Source of the DNA: Deltaproteobacteria bacterium
GTDB lineage: Bacteria > Myxococcota_A > Polyangia > GCA-2747355 > JADLHG01
Assembly (NCBI GenBank): GCA_020848905.1
Contig: JADLHG010000005.1
Coordinates: 286,038 to 350,037, forward strand
DNA: 64,000 bases
Direction of reading: 5' to 3'
The notes beneath the pieces are model-generated. The model made no database searches, was not told where the DNA came from, and saw only the letters and a list, made by a program, of their open reading frames with translations. The stretch's first letter is position 1. Each line of letters starts with the position of its first letter. Position numbers and translations under genes: made by a program. Of this stretch, positions 1 through 9,008 are shown piece after piece.

Positions 1-168
1 GCGCGGTGCTGCGCACGCGGGAGTAAGTCCCACGCGGCGCGCCGGAGCTGGTCGCAGCGGTAGCCGGATCGGCTGGCTCCCGTGGCCCCCGTACCGGCGC
101 ACCGTCCGCGGCAAGTACGCCTGATTCCAGAGCATCGTCGCGGCACGCACCGTGCAGTAGCCCCGCGC

Positions 169-894
169 ATGACTCCACGAACCCGAATCGGCCTCCTCGC
201 CCTCGTCTGCCTGTGCGCCCTCCCCCAGCTCGCGCTGGCCTTGGATGCTCCGGGCCCCCCGGCGCGCAGCCGCAAGGAGCAGGCGCAGCGGAACCGCGAG
301 GTGCGGCACACCCTGCGTCTGGTCCGGGAAGTCCGCGTGCTGATGCGCACGGACCCGAAGGCCGCGTCCCGGCTCTTCGGCCAGCTCTCGAATCCGCTGG
401 CTGATGCCACCATTCAGGTGAAGCTCGACGCGCTCCGCCTGGAGCTACCCAAGGCCGAGCGACGCAAGGCGCAGGTGGACGCGGGCCAGCACAAGATCAG
501 CAGCATCGCGATCGCCGTCCGGTCGGGCTACCACACCGACGCCCTGACTAACATCGCCCGCCTCCTCGACGGCGCGAAGGGTGAGGAACCCTCCTTCGTC
601 CTCACGAAGGAGATGGCGCGCACCGTCCGCGAGCTGGCCTTCAACGCGTACCTCGGCGAGCTCCGGGACACGCTCAGGTCCCTGCAGTCCACTCAGCGGA
701 TCGTGAACACGTACACGGCGGCCCGCCTGGCGAAGCGGCTGACCGAGGTGGAGGCCGTCGCGGCGATGGCCCCGATTACGGGCCTGCCCAAGTCCGTCAC
801 GCCGGCCGACCGCGAAGCGGTCAAGCAGCTCCGTTCAACGATCAATCAGCTCGCCGTGGAGCTCCGGGTCTACGCCGCGGAGCACCTGCGCTAG
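169..894 (+). CDS. Secreted helical protein, function unknown
   Basis: A 241-residue protein starting at the ATG at 169. The frame is open further upstream (to 82), but this ATG puts a clean signal peptide first: a short basic stretch, a hydrophobic core LLALVCLCALPQLALA, and probable cleavage before LDAPGPP. The mature part is rich in Arg, Lys, Leu and Ala with heptad-like spacing, so it is probably all-helical and periplasmic. No catalytic motif or known family was recognised. Its stop codon shares the CTAG at 891-894 with the stop of the convergent lipoprotein gene, so the two genes overlap by 4 bp. Coding confidence is good; function is unknown. Confidence 0.7.
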   Translation: MTPRTRIGLLALVCLCALPQLALALDAPGPPARSRKEQAQRNREVRHTLRLVREVRVLMRTDPKAASRLFGQLSNPLADATIQVKLDALRLELPKAERRKAQVDAGQHKISSIAIAVRSGYHTDALTNIARLLDGAKGEEPSFVLTKEMARTVRELAFNAYLGELRDTLRSLQSTQRIVNTYTAARLAKRLTEVEAVAAMAPITGLPKSVTPADREAVKQLRSTINQLAVELRVYAAEHLR

Positions 895-1667
895 GGAATT
901 CCCCCGACCTTCGCCGCGCAGAAGTAGCGCGGACCCCCGCTGCCGTTCACCGTCACGCACACCTTCCCCGCCGCGCAGTTCGGGTTCTTGCCGTTCGCGT
1001 TGTCGGCCGGGTCGCAGACCGCGCAGACCATCGTGTCGTCCACGCAGGCCGAACGAGAGGGGTCGAGCGCAGCGCAATGCTCGCCGAAGAGGCAGCCCAC
1101 GCAGGCGCCGTCGTCGACGTTGCACTGGCCCCTCCCACAGTGCGAGTCGGCGAAGTAGAAGCAGTCCTTCTCCGGGTCGCCGGGACACCGTCCGGGCTCG
1201 AAATTGAACTTCGCGGTCACGCGCTCGATCGCGTCGCCCCAGGCGATCTCCACGCGGTCGACATTCCCCGTGCCGCCGTCGAAGAAGAGCAGCCCCGCCG
1301 GATCGGTGTCGCTATTGCAGCGCCCGTCGCTATCGGCGTCCACGTAGAACACGAAGAGGTAGTTCTTGCCGGCCTGGGTCAGCCCCCGGCCCACGAGGGA
1401 GAAGCTGTCTCGATGTGGCACCGGGATACGTCCGGTCGCGATCCTCTTGTGCGCTCCACGGTCGTATAGGGCATAGCGCATCCGCTTGCCGGCGACTTCG
1501 CGAAACCCCGTGGCCTTGAGGATCAGGGAACGGAGGGGCCAGGGACCGTTCGGCCCGAGCTCGAAGCTGAGCGCGGTCTCGGCCTCGCGCTCGAGGCTGG
1601 CGGGCTCGGTGGGCTCTCCGGTGCAGGCGGCGAAAAGAACGATGCCGGCCATGGCGAGGCTGCGCAT
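891..1667 (-). CDS. Cys-rich lipoprotein, function unknown
   Basis: A 258-residue lipoprotein. The signal peptide ends in a lipobox (LFAAC) with the lipid-modified Cys at residue 15. Residues about 30-165 form a beta-rich domain with an Asp-rich loop (VDADSDGRCNSD) resembling calcium-binding loops. The rest, from about residue 165, is a Cys-rich tail of the C-x-x-G-x-x-C type common in myxobacterial secreted proteins. ATG start, with AGAGGATGG just upstream as a plausible ribosome site. It converges on the preceding gene, sharing the CTAG stop overlap. No enzyme motif is seen; a cell-surface structural or binding role is inference only. Confidence 0.75.
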   Translation of the reverse strand: MRSLAMAGIVLFAACTGEPTEPASLEREAETALSFELGPNGPWPLRSLILKATGFREVAGKRMRYALYDRGAHKRIATGRIPVPHRDSFSLVGRGLTQAGKNYLFVFYVDADSDGRCNSDTDPAGLLFFDGGTGNVDRVEIAWGDAIERVTAKFNFEPGRCPGDPEKDCFYFADSHCGRGQCNVDDGACVGCLFGEHCAALDPSRSACVDDTMVCAVCDPADNANGKNPNCAAGKVCVTVNGSGGPRYFCAAKVGGIP

Positions 1668-1866
1668 GGGTCCATCCTCTCGATCGGGTTTTCTACGTCC
1701 GCCCCGAGCAAGTTCGGGACCGCGTCCGGCGTGGCGGAAAACCGCGCGCAGCTCCTGCGCTCTGCCGCAACGTTGGGCGTCGCGTGACCGCCGAGTTCTG
1801 GAAATCCGGGCCGGCGTTCATCGACAATCGCGGCGTGACCCGAGCGGCCAGCCTCGGTCGCGCCGG

Positions 1867-2292
1867 TCACTCCAGCGTAGCGATGACCTTGAGCTCGACG
1901 GCGATGGGGGTGGGGAGCGCGTTCACCTCGACGGTGGTGCGCGTCGGCTGATTCCCGGCGAAGGCCTCCGCGTAGAGCCGGTTGAAGGTCGTGAAGTCAC
2001 GCTTCATGTCCGTGAGAAAGACCGTCACGTCCACGATGCGCTCCCAGCTCGACCCCGCGTCCTCGAGGATCGCGCGCACGTTGGCGAAGACCTGCCGGCA
2101 CTGCGCGGCGAAGTCGTACGAGCGCACGGCACCGCGGTCGTCCTGCACGAGCCCGGGGATGCTGCCGTCTCCGGGGCGCCGCGGGCCGACTCCCGAGAGG
2201 AAGAGCAACGAGCCGGCGCGTCGCGCATGCGGGTAGGCGCCGACCGGCGACGGGGCTCGGGCCGTGATGATCGTATCGCGGGGATCAGCCAC
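1867..2292 (-). CDS. RidA-family deaminase, probable 2-aminomuconate deaminase
   Basis: A 141-residue RidA/YjgF-family protein. The GTG start at 2292 is preferred over an ATG at 2322 because GGGAG lies 5 nt before it and it overlaps the upstream dehydrogenase gene by only 8 bp. The N-terminal pattern PVGAYPHARRAG...LFLSGVGPRRP and the conserved Arg in PTRTTVEVNALP fit the family, and the first pattern is closer to 2-aminomuconate deaminases (NbaF type) than to housekeeping RidA as I recall those sequences. RidA proteins act as trimers on enamines and imines. Being coupled to an aminomuconate-semialdehyde-dehydrogenase-like gene, the likely role is deamination of 2-aminomuconate in tryptophan/3-hydroxyanthranilate breakdown. 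Generic RidA activity is the alternative. Confidence 0.85.
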   Translation of the reverse strand: MADPRDTIITARAPSPVGAYPHARRAGSLLFLSGVGPRRPGDGSIPGLVQDDRGAVRSYDFAAQCRQVFANVRAILEDAGSSWERIVDVTVFLTDMKRDFTTFNRLYAEAFAGNQPTRTTVEVNALPTPIAVELKVIATLE

Positions 2293-3769
2293 GGGAGCTC
2301 CCGCGCGCCCGACTCGACCCATAGCGCACGCACACGTTCTTCGGCTCGGTGAAGAAGCGCAGCGCCTCGTCGCCCCCCTCGCGCCCGAGCCCGCTCTGCT
2401 TCGTTCCGCCGAAGGGCACGCGCAGGTCGCGCAGCATCCAGCAGTTCACCCACACCGTGCCGGCCTCGAGCCGCGCGGCCACGCGGTGCGCGCGGTCCAG
2501 GTCCCGCGTCCAGACCGAGGCGGAGAGCCCGTACGGCGTCCCGTTGGCGATGGAGAGCGCCTCCTCCTCGTCTCGGAAGGGGAGCAGCGTGACCACCGGG
2601 CCGAAGATCTCCTCCTGGTTCACGCGGCACGACGGACCCAGCCCGGCGATGACCGTCGGCTGGTGGAAGAAACCGTCGCGACAGCGCGCGCTCGGTGGCT
2701 CGGCCAGCCCTCCACCCGCGAGGATCGCTCCCCCCTCGCGCCGCGCGAGCTGCACGTAGCGCTGGACCTTCTCCAGGTGCGCGCGCGAGATGACCGCGCC
2801 GAGATCCGTCTGCGGGTCGAGCGGGTCGCCCACGCGGAGCGCACGTACCCGCTCGAGAAAGAGGGCGACGAAGCCGTCGTAGACCGACGCCTCCACGAGC
2901 ACGCGCGAGCCGCAGAGGCAGATCTGCCCCTGGTTCGAGAAAGCGGCCCGCACGGCCTCGCGCGCCGCCTCCTCGAGGTCGGCCTCGGCGAACACGATCG
3001 TCGGATTCTTTCCGCCGAGCTCGAGCGCCAGCTTCTTGAAGCAGGGGGCCGCGGCCTGCGCGATGGCCGCCCCCGTGGCCGTCCCGCCCGTGAAGGAGAT
3101 CGTGGGCACGGCGGGGTGCGCGACGAGGGGTCCACCCACGCGCGGCCCGAGCCCGTGCACGACGTTCAGCACGCCGGGCGGCAGGCCCGCCTCGCGGCAA
3201 ACCTCTCCCAGCAGCGCGGCGGTCGACGGCGTGAGCTCGGAGGGCTTGGCCACCACCGTGTTCCCCGTGGCCAGCGCGGGGGCGATCTTCCAGCTCAGGA
3301 GGTAGAGCGGCAGGTTCCAGGGCGCGATGAGCCCCGCCACGCCGCGCGGGGCGCGCAAGGTCACGTTCAGCGCCTCGCCGTCCATCGCGTGCGCCTCGGT
3401 GTGCCCGTGCAAGATGGCCGTGGCGAAGAAGCGGAAGTTCGCCACCGCGCGGGGGAGGTCGACGGTGCGCGCAACGCGGAGCGGCTTGCCCGTGTCGGCG
3501 CTCTCGGCCTGCGCGAAGGCTTCGAGCCCGGCTTCGACGAGGTCCGCGAGGCGCAGGAGGAGGCGCGACCTTTCGGCGGCAGGCGTCGCGGCCCAGCCCG
3601 GAAAGGCCCGCCGCGCGGCCGCCACCGCCAGCTCCACGTCGGCCGCGTCGCTGTCCGGCACGCGCGCCGCGAGCTCTCCCGTGGCGGGGGCGAGCTTCTC
3701 GAGGTAGCGCCCACCTCTCGGCGGTGACGGCTCGCCGTCCACGAAGTTCGTCAGCTCGATGCCGGACAT
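2285..3769 (-). CDS. Aldehyde dehydrogenase, probable 2-aminomuconate-6-semialdehyde dehydrogenase
   Basis: A 494-residue NAD(P)-dependent aldehyde dehydrogenase of normal family length, starting at the ATG at 3769. Visible active-site elements: PWNLP with the oxyanion Asn at 152, nucleotide-binding Lys175 in VVAKPSE, the general base Glu250 in LELGGK, and the catalytic Cys284 in NQGQIC. The C-terminal block NCWMLRDLRVPFGGTKQSG is typical of the ALDH8 / 2-hydroxymuconic and 2-aminomuconic semialdehyde dehydrogenase group. It is first in an operon, overlapping by 8 bp a RidA-type gene, and these two activities are consecutive in 3-hydroxyanthranilate degradation. The rest of that pathway is not in the window. 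A 2-hydroxymuconate semialdehyde substrate is the main alternative. Confidence 0.9.
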   Translation of the reverse strand: MSGIELTNFVDGEPSPPRGGRYLEKLAPATGELAARVPDSDAADVELAVAAARRAFPGWAATPAAERSRLLLRLADLVEAGLEAFAQAESADTGKPLRVARTVDLPRAVANFRFFATAILHGHTEAHAMDGEALNVTLRAPRGVAGLIAPWNLPLYLLSWKIAPALATGNTVVAKPSELTPSTAALLGEVCREAGLPPGVLNVVHGLGPRVGGPLVAHPAVPTISFTGGTATGAAIAQAAAPCFKKLALELGGKNPTIVFAEADLEEAAREAVRAAFSNQGQICLCGSRVLVEASVYDGFVALFLERVRALRVGDPLDPQTDLGAVISRAHLEKVQRYVQLARREGGAILAGGGLAEPPSARCRDGFFHQPTVIAGLGPSCRVNQEEIFGPVVTLLPFRDEEEALSIANGTPYGLSASVWTRDLDRAHRVAARLEAGTVWVNCWMLRDLRVPFGGTKQSGLGREGGDEALRFFTEPKNVCVRYGSSRARGSSRG

Positions 3770-3929
3770 GGCCCCTCGTCGTCGCGCTCGAGGTGGATCT
3801 ACGCTGGCCCACGCGCGATCGTTACGGCGCACGGGGCACCGCACCACCGGGCCCGTGCAGAGGTGCGCGGCGGGCGTGGTACACTGAGAGCTGTCCTGGG
3901 CTGTTTCGCGGCGCGGGACAGGAGCGTCG

Positions 3930-6167
3930 GTGACTCCCATTCCTCGCGGCAGACGCGGCCTTCTCGTGGCGACGATGTTCCTTGCGGCCTGCGGCGGCGG
4001 CGGCGGCTCCACCGACGCGGCTCCGTCGGGCGACGGCACCGCGAGGGAGGCCGGCCCGGATGGGGTCGGCCCGGGACTCGACGGAGGCCTGCCCCTCCCC
4101 GCATACACCTGGTGCACGCCGCACGGCACGAGCTGCCAGGCCGGTCTGAAGTGCCTCGGCCGCATGTGCCAGCCGCTCTGCGACGCCGCCAAGGGGCGAG
4201 CGAACAACCCGGGCTGCCCGGACCCCGCGCGCTACGTCTGCGACGGCAAGGCCTGGGCGCCGCTCGCCGTCTGTCGACGCCGCTGCGATCCGGCCCAGGG
4301 CCGAGGGACGAACCCCGAGTGTCCCGTCGGCACCTACTGCCAGGCCGGAACCCCGGCGAGCGAGAGCTACTGCTCGGTGAGCCCCGCCCCTCCCACGCGG
4401 GGACCGCGGCGGGCCGGTGAGAGCTGCGTGCGCATCGCTCCGGCCGCGCGCACCTGCGGAGCCGGTCTCTTCTGCAGCGGCGATCCGGCGCTGCCGGTCT
4501 GCGTGAAGGCCTGCGACCCGCGACGCGGCGCGAAGGGCAACCCGCTCTGCGACGCGGGCGAGGAGTGCGTCGAGGACGCAGCGTCCTACGCGCAGGGCAA
4601 GTGTCTGCCCCCCGCCTCTCGCGGCGCGGACCAGGTCTGCAACGACACGAGCCTGCGCTGCACGCCCCCTCTCGCCTGCTCCGGCGGGCGGTGCCAACAC
4701 CCCTGTGACGCGAAGAAGGGCGTCACCGCCAACCCCGACTGCGCGGTCAAGGAGAGCTTCTGCGTCACCATCGGCAGCGCGAGCCTCTGCCGGAGGCGCT
4801 GCGACCGCGCGCAGGGAGGAGTGGCCCATCCGGCCTGCGCCGAGGGCTACTACTGTGCGGCGGAGACGGGACCCTACGCCCCGGGGCAGTGCCTCCCCCT
4901 CGCCGCGGCGCGAGAGGGCCCGGTGGCGCGCGGCGGAAGGTGCGGCGACCAGCTCGACCTGCGCTGCAAGAGCGGCCTCGTCTGCCTGACCCGACGCTGC
5001 GCCGCGAGCTGCAACCCCCGCCTCGCGCCCCCTGGAGGCTGCGGCGACGGAGAGGTCTGCGAAGAGCGCACGAACGTCCCCACGGGAGGCGTCTGCGTCC
5101 CCTCGAAGGGCACGGTCGCGCTCGGCCTCCCCTGCGACCGCGTGCACGCCCCCTGTGCCGCGGGCCTGGTCTGCGACCGCATCTGTCACAGGGCGTGCGA
5201 CCCGAAGAAGGGGGACAACAACAACCCCGACTGCGCCGACCTGGCGAAGACGAGCTGCGTGGCAGAAGGAACGGGCGGCGTCTGCCGCCGACGGTGCTCG
5301 GCCACGCAGCCGGCCGCGCTCAGCCCCGACTGCGCCCTCGGCACCTACTGCCACGGCGCGAGCGGCACGAGTCCGGGTCTTTGCCGCCCGTCCCCGACGC
5401 CTCCTCTCGGGCGCGTGCAGACGGCCAGCGCACCGTGCACCACCGCGACCTACGACGACGACTGCGACGGGGAGAAGGGCCTCGTCTGCCTGATGGGAGG
5501 ACCCAGCCTCTCGGCGGTGAGCCGCGACCGCTGCGCCCTCGCCTGCGACCCACGCGCGGGCGCCGCCGCGACCTGCGGCGCGGGCGAGGTCTGCACCGAG
5601 TACCTCGACTCGCCGAAGCAGGGCGCGTGCGTTCGCGAGAGCGGCCAGCCGCGGGGCGAGCGGTGCAACCTCACGGACAAGCGGTGCAGCACCGGGCTCC
5701 TCTGCTACCTGGGCGAGTGCCTGCAAGCCTGCGACACGGCGAAGGGGGGCGCAGAAACGAATCCCGCCTGCCCCGCCCCAACGACCGACTACACCTGCGT
5801 CGAGCTGAAGCGCGCCACGATCCCGGTGGACGCGATGGCCTGCCGCAAGAAGTGCGACCCCGCGAAGGGCACGCTCACGAGCCCCGAGTGCCCGGCCGGC
5901 ACCTTCTGCCAGGCGGACGCGGCGCTGGGCCCGACGGTCGCCTACTGTCGCCCCACGCTAGAGCCACCGCGCGGCGGCGCGGCCCTCGGCGCGAGCTGCT
6001 CGCCGCTCACCGACGATTGCGACGGCTCCAAGAGCCAGGTCTGCGCGGATCGCAGCTCGTACACCTGCGAGCCCGCGTGCGACCCGCGCACCCAAGGGGC
6101 CCCGTGCGCGACGGGCGAGGTCTGCCTGCCGAGCACCCAGAGCTTCCTCGGCGGGTACTGCCTCTGA
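3930..6167 (+). CDS. Large Cys-rich repeat lipoprotein
   Basis: A 745-residue lipoprotein. The GTG start at 3930 has GGAG 5 nt upstream. The signal peptide ends in FLAACGGGGG with the acylated Cys at about residue 21, followed by an Asp/Gly-rich linker. The rest is a long array of similar Cys-rich units of roughly 65-80 residues, each with the pattern C-x-x-G-L-x-C, then CDP or CD-x-x-x-G with NP-x-C, then G-x-(Y/F)-C. Such arrays are likely disulfide-knotted and rigid, exposed on the cell surface. It is followed, with a start/stop overlap, by a beta-helix protein, so the two may form one surface structure. No catalytic motif seen; function unknown. Confidence 0.85.
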   Translation: MTPIPRGRRGLLVATMFLAACGGGGGSTDAAPSGDGTAREAGPDGVGPGLDGGLPLPAYTWCTPHGTSCQAGLKCLGRMCQPLCDAAKGRANNPGCPDPARYVCDGKAWAPLAVCRRRCDPAQGRGTNPECPVGTYCQAGTPASESYCSVSPAPPTRGPRRAGESCVRIAPAARTCGAGLFCSGDPALPVCVKACDPRRGAKGNPLCDAGEECVEDAASYAQGKCLPPASRGADQVCNDTSLRCTPPLACSGGRCQHPCDAKKGVTANPDCAVKESFCVTIGSASLCRRRCDRAQGGVAHPACAEGYYCAAETGPYAPGQCLPLAAAREGPVARGGRCGDQLDLRCKSGLVCLTRRCAASCNPRLAPPGGCGDGEVCEERTNVPTGGVCVPSKGTVALGLPCDRVHAPCAAGLVCDRICHRACDPKKGDNNNPDCADLAKTSCVAEGTGGVCRRRCSATQPAALSPDCALGTYCHGASGTSPGLCRPSPTPPLGRVQTASAPCTTATYDDDCDGEKGLVCLMGGPSLSAVSRDRCALACDPRAGAAATCGAGEVCTEYLDSPKQGACVRESGQPRGERCNLTDKRCSTGLLCYLGECLQACDTAKGGAETNPACPAPTTDYTCVELKRATIPVDAMACRKKCDPAKGTLTSPECPAGTFCQADAALGPTVAYCRPTLEPPRGGAALGASCSPLTDDCDGSKSQVCADRSSYTCEPACDPRTQGAPCATGEVCLPSTQSFLGGYCL

Positions 6168-7741
6168 TCCCCAGGCGCCCAGCGTCGCCGCGCGCACACG
6201 TCGTCGCGGCATCTCGCCGAGGCGAACGCGCCTCGAGAGCTCTCTGTCGCGCGCTTACGCTCGGCGCACTGATCCTGCCGTCAGTGTCCGCCCTCGGCGC
6301 CACCCTCTACGTCGACCTCCGGCACGCGAGCTGCTCCGACGCACGAGCGAAGGCCGACGTGAAATCCGGCCTGCCGCTCTGCACCGTCCAGCGCGCCGCG
6401 CAGCTCGTGGACCCGGGGGATCTGGTCCTTGTCGGCGACGGCGTGTACGAGGACGCGGACAACGACAAGTCCGTCTTGCGCCTGACCCGCGGCGGCAGCG
6501 CGGGAGCGCCGGTCACCTTCCGGGCGCTGCACCGCCATCGAGCGCAGCTGAAGGGAACGCTGCCGAGCGGTAGCACGGACTTCAACTGGTGCGTGCTCCT
6601 CGCCCCGCGGGTGCAGTGGGTCGTCATCGACGGCTTCGACATCTCCGGCTGTGCGACCGGCGTGATGATCAACAACGACAACCACCAGGTCGTCGTCTCG
6701 GGAAACCGCATCCACGAGATAGGCCGACGGGTGACCACCACGCAGTACGGCCAGGACGGCGTCTCCATCGGCGGCGGCAGCACCGACGTCACCGTCGACG
6801 GAAACGTGATCCACACCATCGGGCGCCTCGCGGGGAGCCAGTACCCCAACAACCACGACCACGCGGTTTATATCCGCGGCAGCCGCATTCTCGTCACGAA
6901 CAACGCATTCTACGACCTGAAGGCGGGCTGGGGGGTGCACATCTACGGACCGGACCCCAAACGGGAGCTGAAGATCGTCAACAACACCTTCGCCGAGGCC
7001 AACCCCGGGCGCGACGGGCACATCATCGTCACCACCGGAACCTCGGACCTGCTCATCCAGAACAACATCTTCTACCAGCCGCGAGGCGGAGCGGTGCAGA
7101 TCGACACCTGCAGCGACGTAAGCAAGGTCTCGCTGCTCAACAACCTCACGGACCGCAACCAGCTCACGGTGGGCGCCAGCTGCCCCTTCACGCTCTCCGG
7201 CAACCTCACGGGCAAGACCCCGCTCTTCGCGGGGCCGGCGCAGCACGACTACCATCTGACGGCGGGGTCGCCGGGCCTCGACCAGGGGCTGCGCCAGGGT
7301 GCACCCGACCACGACCTCGATGGCGCCGCGCGACCGGCAGGAACCGCGGTAGACGTAGGCGCCTTCGAATTCGGCGCTCCTCTGGCCGGCGACGGACGCG
7401 CGGCCTCCGACAGCGGCAGGGGGAGCGACGGTCGCCTGGACGGCGCGGCCTCGCGGGACGCGGGGCCTGCAGACGCGAACGCGAACCCGGTCGACGGCGG
7501 CGTGGGCCTCGACCCGCGCGCGGGAGAGGGGGGCGCGACCCCCGAGGCCGGTCCGGGCGGCGACGCCAGCGTCCCGGGCGCGGCCGGGTGCGGCTGCGAG
7601 GTCGGCTGGCCTTTCGATGGGTCCTACGCGCGGTGGCTGCTACTGGCGAGCGGGTGGCTCGCGCTCGAGCTCCGTCGGAGACGGCGCCAGAAACATCGGT
7701 CCAGTCAGAACACCGGCATTGGTCCTAGCGCTCCGGCGTGA
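6164..7741 (+). CDS. Surface right-handed beta-helix protein with MYXO-CTERM-like tail
   Basis: About 525 residues. The best start is a CTG at 6164 that overlaps the TGA of the preceding gene (CTGA), because no ATG, GTG or TTG lies in frame before the signal peptide (core LTLGALILPSVSALGA). Residues about 50-400 carry parallel beta-helix repeats typical of pectate-lyase-like folds: WVVIDGFDISG, VVVSGNRIHEIG, VTVDGNVIHTIG, ILVTNNAFYDL, LKIVNNTF, LLIQNNIFY, ending in an SPGLDQG...VDVGAFEF motif. Then an Asp/Gly-rich linker and a sorting-type tail: GCGCEVG, a hydrophobic helix and RRRRRQ. Probably a surface-anchored carbohydrate-binding or lyase protein; catalytic residues were not identified. 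The start codon is the weak point. Confidence 0.8.
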   Translation: MIPRRPASPRAHVVAASRRGERASRALCRALTLGALILPSVSALGATLYVDLRHASCSDARAKADVKSGLPLCTVQRAAQLVDPGDLVLVGDGVYEDADNDKSVLRLTRGGSAGAPVTFRALHRHRAQLKGTLPSGSTDFNWCVLLAPRVQWVVIDGFDISGCATGVMINNDNHQVVVSGNRIHEIGRRVTTTQYGQDGVSIGGGSTDVTVDGNVIHTIGRLAGSQYPNNHDHAVYIRGSRILVTNNAFYDLKAGWGVHIYGPDPKRELKIVNNTFAEANPGRDGHIIVTTGTSDLLIQNNIFYQPRGGAVQIDTCSDVSKVSLLNNLTDRNQLTVGASCPFTLSGNLTGKTPLFAGPAQHDYHLTAGSPGLDQGLRQGAPDHDLDGAARPAGTAVDVGAFEFGAPLAGDGRAASDSGRGSDGRLDGAASRDAGPADANANPVDGGVGLDPRAGEGGATPEAGPGGDASVPGAAGCGCEVGWPFDGSYARWLLLASGWLALELRRRRRQKHRSSQNTGIGPSAPA

Positions 7742-9008
7742 GCGCGTACTCCCCGCCGGTGATGCGCAGCAGGCCCACCCCGGGCACGTTGGCCTTCACC
7801 GTTCCCCCGCGCACGAGGAGCGCGCCCGAGGCCGGATCGATCTCGAGCGCACCGTCGCCTTCGACCCGTAGGGGCCGCTCGCCCGTGCCGAAGCCCGTGA
7901 GCTCGAGACCGGTCGTCTCGAGGCCGAAGCGCCCGGCCGCCTTGCGCTTCAAGCCGCACGCGCCGCGCACGCGGAGGTTCGCCCCTGGCGCCGCGCCGAG
8001 ACCGGCGAGCGAGAGGTCGGCGTCCGTCACGCGCAGGCACGATCCGCTCTCGGAGAGCGACGCGGTCAGCCCTCCCACGAGGCGCAGGGGCGTCTCGCGA
8101 ACGAGCCCCTCGAGCGTCAGGTCGGCGCCGCTGACCGTGAGCGCGAGCCCCACCTCCCCGAGCGCGAGCGCCACGGCTCCGGCCAGGCTCACCTCGCCGC
8201 CGGCCCCGAGCCCGAGTCCCTGCAGACTCAGCTTCGTCCCGCTGAGCTCCAGCTTTCCGCGGCGTCCCGCGACGCGCCCCTCGACCGCGAGCTGGGCCGG
8301 GACCCGCGCGCCGCCGGCCCCACGAAGCTCCGCGCGCACCGTGCAGCTCGCCTGCCCGGAGACCATGGCCATCACGTCCCCGAAGAGCGCGTTCAAGCCG
8401 CGACCGGCCGCGCCTCCGTCCACGAGCTGGGCCGGCACCGGCACGGGCAGTCCGCGGTAACCGAAGACGCCTCCCGCGTAGAGCCGCGGGGCGCCGCCCG
8501 GGCCGTCGCGCCGCACCTCGAGGGTAACCTCGCGCACCGTGACTGTCGGGTTCAGGACGCCCGCGAGCCCGAGCAAGAAGCCGGGGTTCTTGCCCGCGCC
8601 GCGCAGCAGCGCGTTCAGCGCCGGCACCGCGTCGGTCACCGTGGGCGCCTCGTTGAAGCGCAGCCGCGCCGAGGCCAGCTCGTAGCCCGAGCGACCGCGG
8701 CGGAGCACCACCTCGTCGAGGGTAGCCACGGCGTCCTGCGAGAAGGCGATCTGGGGATGGGCGCCGCAGAGCGCGAGGCGATGGGACCCTCCGCGCAGCG
8801 GCACCTTCAGGGTCGCCTCCGCGCGCTCGAGACGCGCGCCGCGCAGGTTGCCGGCCGCCCCGCGCAGCGCCTCGAGGACCGCGCCGAACCCTCTCGCCCC
8901 ATCGCCCCGCCGCGCCTCCGCGAACGACGCGGGAGCAGCGAGGACGAAGACGAGCGCGAGGCCCGCGATCCCCCTGCACCGCCTTTGCCCGCCACACCGT
9001 GCAACCAT
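7725..9008 (-). CDS. Secreted beta-repeat protein, function unknown
   Basis: A 427-residue protein with a signal peptide (hydrophobic core GLALVFVLAAPASFAEA) starting at the ATG at 9008. The mature part is built of short alternating strands and Gly turns with recurring phrases such as LTLEGLVRETPLRLVGGL, DLSLAGLG and LELTGFGTG, giving a long beta-rich solenoid-like protein. The pattern is loosely like AsmA-type or other periplasmic lipid-bridge proteins, but no diagnostic motif is present and I do not assign it. It converges on the beta-helix gene, the two ends overlapping by 17 bp, and faces a 411-bp intergenic stretch. Function unknown. Confidence 0.7.
   Translation of the reverse strand: MVARCGGQRRCRGIAGLALVFVLAAPASFAEARRGDGARGFGAVLEALRGAAGNLRGARLERAEATLKVPLRGGSHRLALCGAHPQIAFSQDAVATLDEVVLRRGRSGYELASARLRFNEAPTVTDAVPALNALLRGAGKNPGFLLGLAGVLNPTVTVREVTLEVRRDGPGGAPRLYAGGVFGYRGLPVPVPAQLVDGGAAGRGLNALFGDVMAMVSGQASCTVRAELRGAGGARVPAQLAVEGRVAGRRGKLELSGTKLSLQGLGLGAGGEVSLAGAVALALGEVGLALTVSGADLTLEGLVRETPLRLVGGLTASLSESGSCLRVTDADLSLAGLGAAPGANLRVRGACGLKRKAAGRFGLETTGLELTGFGTGERPLRVEGDGALEIDPASGALLVRGGTVKANVPGVGLLRITGGEYALTPER

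Noticed and set aside
4889..6163. Upstream extension of the beta-helix reading frame
   Set aside because: It lies wholly within the Cys-rich lipoprotein gene in another frame and gives Arg/Pro-rich sequence without a signal peptide at its start.
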